Source: an uncultured Bacteroidales bacterium (GTDB lineage: Bacteria > Bacteroidota > Bacteroidia > Bacteroidales > Muribaculaceae). Taken from it: DNA of 10,697 bases. Positions 6,379 to 10,697 of the stretch are shown piece after piece (position 1 is the stretch's first letter; each line of letters begins with the position of its first letter). The notes beneath the pieces were generated by a model, which was not told where the DNA came from, ran no database searches, and was given only the letters and a program-made list of their open reading frames with translations. The position numbers were made by a program, and so were the translations under genes. Where the stretch lies: positions 1 to 10,697 of the forward strand of contig URZM01000067.1 of assembly GCA_900552315.1 (NCBI GenBank). The letters are read 5' to 3'.

Positions 6379-6550
6379 GCTTTTTTACGAGGGACAAACA
6401 CACGGGATGGGGAGCTGTGCCGATGTGTCGGTTGATTCGGGTCTGCGTCTCGGCTCATCAAGCATCTTTTTTCTGATACCTGACCGTTGGAGATTCGGCT
6501 GAAGCCTGCAAACAACCTCTTAATTATTCACCAATCTAAATTCAACAAGC
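6379..6550 (+). other. Long 5' leader of the secreted-protein operon
   Basis: About 170 nt without a convincing gene between the predicted start point and the ATG at 6551. It contains TTGAT (6432-6436), which can pair with ATCAA (6457-6461). A few bases later a run of six T follows (6467-6472), a layout loosely like an attenuator or intrinsic terminator, but the internal pairing is poor. The last 35 nt are AT-rich and probably unstructured, suitable for translation initiation. No known riboswitch motif was recognised. Confidence 0.35.
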
Positions 6551-8875
6551 ATGAAGCATTTGTTCTCATTTGCGCTTCTGTGCGGTCTGTGTGCCCCGCT
6601 CTTGTCGGGTCAGACGGTGACGATTCTCGACAAAGAGGGTGTCGCCCACAAATTCAATGCCGACTACGTGAAGGATATAACTTTCACCAAGCAGGCACCG
6701 ACTGACGTGAAGACCTACACCGCTGTGGCCGCTGAACCATACGGAAACGGCAACGTGGGGCTGACCTTCTCCGGAGAGGATTGCCCCACAGTCCACCTCG
6801 ACACATACGGCACCTCCGAGGCCGTGTTCCTCCAGACGGGAGTCTACCCCGTGGCGTCCGGCTCCGAGATGTACATCGCTCCCGACGCGAAATACACCTA
6901 TGCCGAGGTCGGCGGCCAGAACGTGGCCATAACAGCAGGCCAGATGACCGTGGAGGATGGCATGGAGGGAGCCTACGACATCACATTCGAGTTCACCCTC
7001 GCAGACGGTTCCCTGCTTTCCGGACAGTGGACCGGCCTGATCGACAACTACGGCAAGATTCTCAACGTCACAGCCTCTCAGGCCAACCAGGTAGAGGTGA
7101 ACAACGCCGCTCCCGGGCAGATGCGCCTCCGCTTCTCCGGAGCCAACTATTTCGAGGCCACGGTCGATTTCTTCCTGGAGCCCGGAGCGACGGCCATCCC
7201 CGAGGGCAACTATTTCTATTCCTCCGAAGCTGCCGCAGGCACAATAGGCGGCACATGCGAGATACAGCTCAACGCCCCCGACTTCAAGAGCTCGAGCAGC
7301 AAGGCAAAGGACGGTTTCGCCTTCGTGCGTGAGGGCGGCATGACCATAGCCCTCGACCTCGAGGACGGCCGCACCGTCAACATATATTTCACTGGCGATG
7401 TCACGTACCTGGGTTCCACGGTCGATCCCGGCAAGGTGATCGAGGCAGACTATACCACAGCCGAGGTGCACTGCTACGGCCTCACGAACTTTGTCCTGAC
7501 ATTCTCCGGAGAGGACGCGCCCAAGGTGAATCTCGACTGCTACGGCCCTGAATCCCCCTACATGCTGGCCGGCACCTACAAGGTCGACGCCGCAGGCGGT
7601 GAGTTCACCATCGGCACGTCGCCCAGCTATTCATACGTCATGATTGACGGCGAGCAGGTGGCCCTCACCGGCGGCGAGATGAACGTGACCATGGGCAGCG
7701 AGGGTGACTACAACATGGCCCTCGACCTCATCCTGGCGAATGGCTCCAGCCTCAAGGGCACATGGAGCGGGCTGCTCCCCAAGTACGGCAAGATCGTGAT
7801 GCTCACCGCTACCACGGCCAAGCAGATTGAGCTGGCCGACCCTCAGGACAAGCGCACACGTCTCCGCCTCTCTGACGCCGACTCTAATTTCGAGGCCACG
7901 GTAGACTTTTACGTGGACGGCGTGACGCCCCTGCCCCAGGGCATGTATCCCTACTCCGCCACAGGCGAGCTCGGCTCCTTCGGTGGCGAGACACAGGTCG
8001 ACTTCTACTATCCCAGCTCCTCGTCCAAGGCAAAGGGAGGCGACGTGTTCGTCCTTCCGGGCATGCTGACGGTGGCCCTTGACCTTGAGGACGGCCGCAC
8101 CGCCAACATTTCATTCGAAGGCGACGTCACATACCTTGAGAAACCGCAGGATGAGAAGACCGTATACTCCACATGCACCGCATCGGTTTACGGCGATGGC
8201 AACGTCACCCTCAAGTTCACCAACACCGACCTCGGCCTCTCGCCCATAGAGCTTGACTGCTACGGCACCTCCACCACAATGTACCTTGAGCCGGGCGTCT
8301 ACCCCGTGGCAAGCTCCGGCGCCTTGTACGTCGACAAGTCCGGCGGCTACTCCTTCATCACCGTCAACGGCAGCCGTAAATACCTCGACGCCGGCCAGAT
8401 GGTCGTGACCCTCGACGAGCAGGGCGTCTACAACATAGACATGGACCTCACGTTCAAAAACTACGACACCCCCGTCAAGGCCACCTGGAGCGGCACGATC
8501 TACAACTACGGCAAGGTAATGGACATCGAGGCCACCACGGCATCCCAGATATCCATCAACGACCCTGCCGAGGGACAGATGCGCATAGGTCTCTACGCCA
8601 ACGGCCTTGAGGCCCGCGTGGACTTCTTCCTCCCCGCCGGAGCCACCACGATTCCCGCAGGCGAATATCTCTGGTCCGACACCCCCGCCGCCGGCAATAT
8701 CGGCAACATGGGCAAGTGCGAGTTCTTCTCCCAGGGAGGATACCAGACCAACCCCGCTGACGCGCAGGGCGGCAAGGCTATCGTCAACGAGGACGGCTCC
8801 ATGCTGATAAACCTCGAGATGAAGGACGGCCGCACCGTCAACCTCAGCTTCAACGGCACCGTCACTTACCTCTGA
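6551..8875 (+). CDS. Exported protein with three tandem repeats of about 235 aa, function unknown
   Basis: First gene of a three-gene run of exported proteins; the 774-aa product has no recognised enzymatic motif. Residues 1-20 are a signal peptide without a clear lipobox. Residues 22-47 form a small module, TVTILDKEG ... DYVKDITFTK, shared with the two downstream proteins. The rest is three tandem units, about 54-287, 297-528 and 536-774. Each unit has an A half and a B half. The A half runs from a LTFSGED...DCYG-type strand pair, through GVYPVA, to a W-S/T-G-x-I/L-x-x-YGK end. The B half runs from MRLRFSG, FEATVDFFLEPGATAIPEGNY and often SSSKAK to an EDGRTVN...F-G-x-VTYL end. A and B halves share the same order of patterns, so the protein is six related domains of about 115 aa, probably beta-sandwich. 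No C-terminal sorting domain, membrane segment or catalytic residue set is visible. The next gene starts after 25 bp. Confidence 0.85.
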   Translation: MKHLFSFALLCGLCAPLLSGQTVTILDKEGVAHKFNADYVKDITFTKQAPTDVKTYTAVAAEPYGNGNVGLTFSGEDCPTVHLDTYGTSEAVFLQTGVYPVASGSEMYIAPDAKYTYAEVGGQNVAITAGQMTVEDGMEGAYDITFEFTLADGSLLSGQWTGLIDNYGKILNVTASQANQVEVNNAAPGQMRLRFSGANYFEATVDFFLEPGATAIPEGNYFYSSEAAAGTIGGTCEIQLNAPDFKSSSSKAKDGFAFVREGGMTIALDLEDGRTVNIYFTGDVTYLGSTVDPGKVIEADYTTAEVHCYGLTNFVLTFSGEDAPKVNLDCYGPESPYMLAGTYKVDAAGGEFTIGTSPSYSYVMIDGEQVALTGGEMNVTMGSEGDYNMALDLILANGSSLKGTWSGLLPKYGKIVMLTATTAKQIELADPQDKRTRLRLSDADSNFEATVDFYVDGVTPLPQGMYPYSATGELGSFGGETQVDFYYPSSSSKAKGGDVFVLPGMLTVALDLEDGRTANISFEGDVTYLEKPQDEKTVYSTCTASVYGDGNVTLKFTNTDLGLSPIELDCYGTSTTMYLEPGVYPVASSGALYVDKSGGYSFITVNGSRKYLDAGQMVVTLDEQGVYNIDMDLTFKNYDTPVKATWSGTIYNYGKVMDIEATTASQISINDPAEGQMRIGLYANGLEARVDFFLPAGATTIPAGEYLWSDTPAAGNIGNMGKCEFFSQGGYQTNPADAQGGKAIVNEDGSMLINLEMKDGRTVNLSFNGTVTYL

Positions 8876-8900
8876 TTAACCACTTTCAAGAATCAAAGAC

Positions 8901-9374
8901 ATGAAAAAATATATATTCGCAGCCGTAGCGGCGCTTCTGGGCGGCATGGCCGCCGACGCCGCAGAGCTCAGCTCATTCATAGTGAACAAGACCGACGGCG
9001 CACAGATTGAGTTCAAATTCGCCATGGACCCCGAGATGACATTCGACGGCGACGACCTCGTGATCACCGACTCCGCCGAGGCCACGGTACGCTACCCCAT
9101 GGCCGAGGTCGAGAACGTAACCTTCTCAAAGTACACATCCTCGCTCAAGGATGTCGTGGACGCCGGAAAGGTCTCCGTGGAGGTCACACGCTCTTTCGTG
9201 CGCGTATCCGGCCTTGAGGCCGGGGCCGACGTCAGGCTCCTGGATGTCAACGGAGTCACCCTGGCCGCAGCGCGCGCCGATGCGGACGGCTCCGTGACCT
9301 TAGGCGTGCAGGACCTTGCCAAGGGCGTCTATATCGTCGCCATGCCCGGCCACAGCTTCAAGTTCATCCGTTAA
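8901..9374 (+). CDS. Small exported protein with T9SS-like C-terminal sorting domain
   Basis: 157 aa. Residues 1-20 form a signal peptide ending ADA before Ala21. Residues 26-78 are a beta-rich module seen in many Bacteroidales exported proteins: FIVNKTDGAQIEF, a MTFDGDDLVIT strand, then VRYPMAEVENVTFSKY. Residues about 90-157 resemble a type IX secretion type A sorting domain. They show a VSVEVTRSFVRVSGLEAG strand pair, VRLLDVNGVTL, DADGSVTLGVQDLAKGVYIV and a basic end KFIR. In known T9SS cargo such a domain directs crossing of the outer membrane and is then removed. Here almost nothing but the domain and one short module would be carried. It lies 25 bp after the repeat-protein gene and 18 bp before the next. 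No function can be assigned; it could be a small surface component or a remnant of a larger protein. Confidence 0.75.
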   Translation: MKKYIFAAVAALLGGMAADAAELSSFIVNKTDGAQIEFKFAMDPEMTFDGDDLVITDSAEATVRYPMAEVENVTFSKYTSSLKDVVDAGKVSVEVTRSFVRVSGLEAGADVRLLDVNGVTLAAARADADGSVTLGVQDLAKGVYIVAMPGHSFKFIR

Positions 9375-9392
9375 CTAAAAGATACACCCATC

Positions 9393-10697
9393 ATGAAGAA
9401 ATATATTCTGTCAGCGCTCTTTGGCGCTGCCGCCGCCCTCGGCCTGCAGGCCCAGAGCTACAAGGTTGTGGTCACCACCACTGACGGCGAGGTCCACACC
9501 TACGAGACCACCGATGTCTCGAAGATCACTTTTGCCGACGCACCCTCCTATACCTATGCCGACTATTGCTACCAGGCGGTTTACCGCACCCAGGACGAGC
9601 ATGGGGTATACAACCTGCGTCTGGCCAACTGCCCGATAGACCAGACCGACAACCCCTCGGAGATAGGGGGATTCGAGGTCGACATGACCCTGCTCGCCCC
9701 CAAGAGCGCCGACATCCTGAACGCCGAGCTGCCCGAAGGCTTCTACAACATGGGCAACGGTACCGAGCCTATGACATGGGACGTGACAAAGACAGCGCTT
9801 TACCTGCGGCTCGCCGAGGGCGAGGATGGAGTCTCAACCCAGATGCTCGCCGAGGGTACCGTCGATGTGCGCCGCGACGGCATAGACTATGACATACGCA
9901 TGGAATGTCAGCTCATCACCGGCGAGAAATTCGCCTTCCAGTATTTCGGCCCCATAACCTTCTCCCTCTCCGACCTGGAGAACGTCCCCTTCACCGAGGA
10001 CATTGACATCGTTTTCGACGGGTGCCAGGGCCGATTCTACGGCAACTGGAACTATCCCTTCTGCGACGACATGCTTCTGCAGCTCTACAATGGCGAGTGG
10101 TCCTCCGACGGAGCCATTCAGATAGAGGGATACTGGGCTCAGTTCCCCATATACCTCCCCAAATCAGAGAACCCCGAGAACGGCATCACATCCATCCCCG
10201 ACGGCGTCTACAAGATGGAAGGAAGGAACCTCAACAGCTTCTTCAACGTGCCCTTCACTTATCAGTATGGACGCGTGGTGGACCTTTGGGGCACCAAGGC
10301 TCCCACTGACAGCTATGTGTTCTATGTGGACCGCAATGGCGTCAACAGGCGTGCCCTGCTCCTGGACGGCACGATCACGGTCTCCGACGGCGGCAAGAAA
10401 ATAGCCTTCGACATGGACACCGATATCCCGGGCGTGCATTTCAAGGCCACATACGAGGGTACCCCGGTCATAGGCAATTTCTGTGACAACACCAACGAAC
10501 TGGTGGCCGACAGCTCCCTGAAGGGCGACTACGCCATGAATCTCGACGACGGGCAGATCGCCTTTGCCTTCAAGAGCGACGACTATATAGTGGAAGACCT
10601 TTCCTGGTTCGAGATATATATCGCAGACCCCGATTACGTTGACGGAGACTATCTCCAGATTCATCTGCTCGCGAAGGGCGACAAGCTGCCTGACGGC
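9393..10697 (+). CDS. Exported beta-repeat protein, C-terminus cut by window edge
   Basis: Open from the ATG at 9393 to the last base, 435 codons with no stop, so the end is missing. Residues 1-20 are a signal peptide (MKKYILSALFGAAAALGLQA, cleavage before Gln21). Residues 22-48 repeat the module of the upstream proteins: YKVVVTTTDGEVHTYETTDV then SKITF. Two units related to the 774-aa protein follow. One has LPEGFYNM (113-120) and ends TVDVRRDGIDYDIR...ITGEKFAFQYFGPITF (156-190). The other has IPDGVYKMEG (268-277) and ends GTITVSDGGKKIAFD...FKATYEGTPVI (326-360). A third begins at about 379 and reaches LPDG at the edge. No catalytic motif is seen. The ATG lies 18 bp after the preceding stop, so co-transcription is likely. 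Whether it ends in a sorting domain cannot be seen here. Confidence 0.8.
   Translation, partial: MKKYILSALFGAAAALGLQAQSYKVVVTTTDGEVHTYETTDVSKITFADAPSYTYADYCYQAVYRTQDEHGVYNLRLANCPIDQTDNPSEIGGFEVDMTLLAPKSADILNAELPEGFYNMGNGTEPMTWDVTKTALYLRLAEGEDGVSTQMLAEGTVDVRRDGIDYDIRMECQLITGEKFAFQYFGPITFSLSDLENVPFTEDIDIVFDGCQGRFYGNWNYPFCDDMLLQLYNGEWSSDGAIQIEGYWAQFPIYLPKSENPENGITSIPDGVYKMEGRNLNSFFNVPFTYQYGRVVDLWGTKAPTDSYVFYVDRNGVNRRALLLDGTITVSDGGKKIAFDMDTDIPGVHFKATYEGTPVIGNFCDNTNELVADSSLKGDYAMNLDDGQIAFAFKSDDYIVEDLSWFEIYIADPDYVDGDYLQIHLLAKGDKLPDG

Noticed and set aside
6551..6613. Lipoprotein signal on the 774-aa protein (Cys11 or Cys14)
   Set aside because: Neither cysteine has Gly, Ala or Ser immediately before it as a lipobox requires; an ordinary signal peptide fits better.
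6566..7471. Open frame of 301 codons on the minus strand opposite the repeat-protein gene
   Set aside because: It is a shadow of the repeat gene; no start context, motif or promoter supports it.

Overview
The window is bacterial chromosome from a GC-rich member of the Bacteroidales. The evidence is threefold. Promoters match the Bacteroidota pattern TTTG, about 20 bp, TAnnTTTG, and start codons lack a clear Shine-Dalgarno. The gene content includes a DUF4143-type ATPase, an exported C1B-like peptidase and small proteins with a type IX-secretion-like C-terminal domain. The frequent ATA isoleucine codons in a GC-rich background suggest Muribaculaceae (the former S24-7 group), but that family placement is an inference.

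Left part (1-1974, minus strand): nadB (L-aspartate oxidase) is followed after 8 bp by the start of an exported S41 C-terminal processing peptidase that runs off the left edge. The two look co-transcribed from a promoter near 1967-1974.

Middle part: a GC-rich, dyad-rich spacer with no credible gene (1975-2244) leads into an AT-richer 33-bp tandem repeat (2245-2327). A well-formed promoter then drives an AAA_14/DUF4143 ATPase (2387-3715). Another consensus promoter precedes ychF (3853-4956). An exported papain-fold peptidase of the bleomycin hydrolase/PepC type follows 37 bp later and may be co-transcribed. An 18-bp-stem hairpin closes this block.

Right part (6253-10697): an AT-rich regulatory stretch holds a 17-bp dyad, a near-consensus promoter and a leader of about 170 nt. 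It precedes a tightly spaced set of three genes for exported proteins of unknown function: 774 aa, 157 aa, and at least 435 aa cut by the right edge. All three begin with a signal peptide and then a short V-x-DG...F...DV-x-ITF-like module. The two large ones are built from repeated beta-rich units of about 110-120 aa; in the 774-aa protein these form three tandem A-B pairs. The 157-aa protein ends in a T9SS-like sorting domain. This operon is the most novel-looking part of the window and plausibly encodes surface or secreted components that work together, but nothing here shows a biochemical activity.
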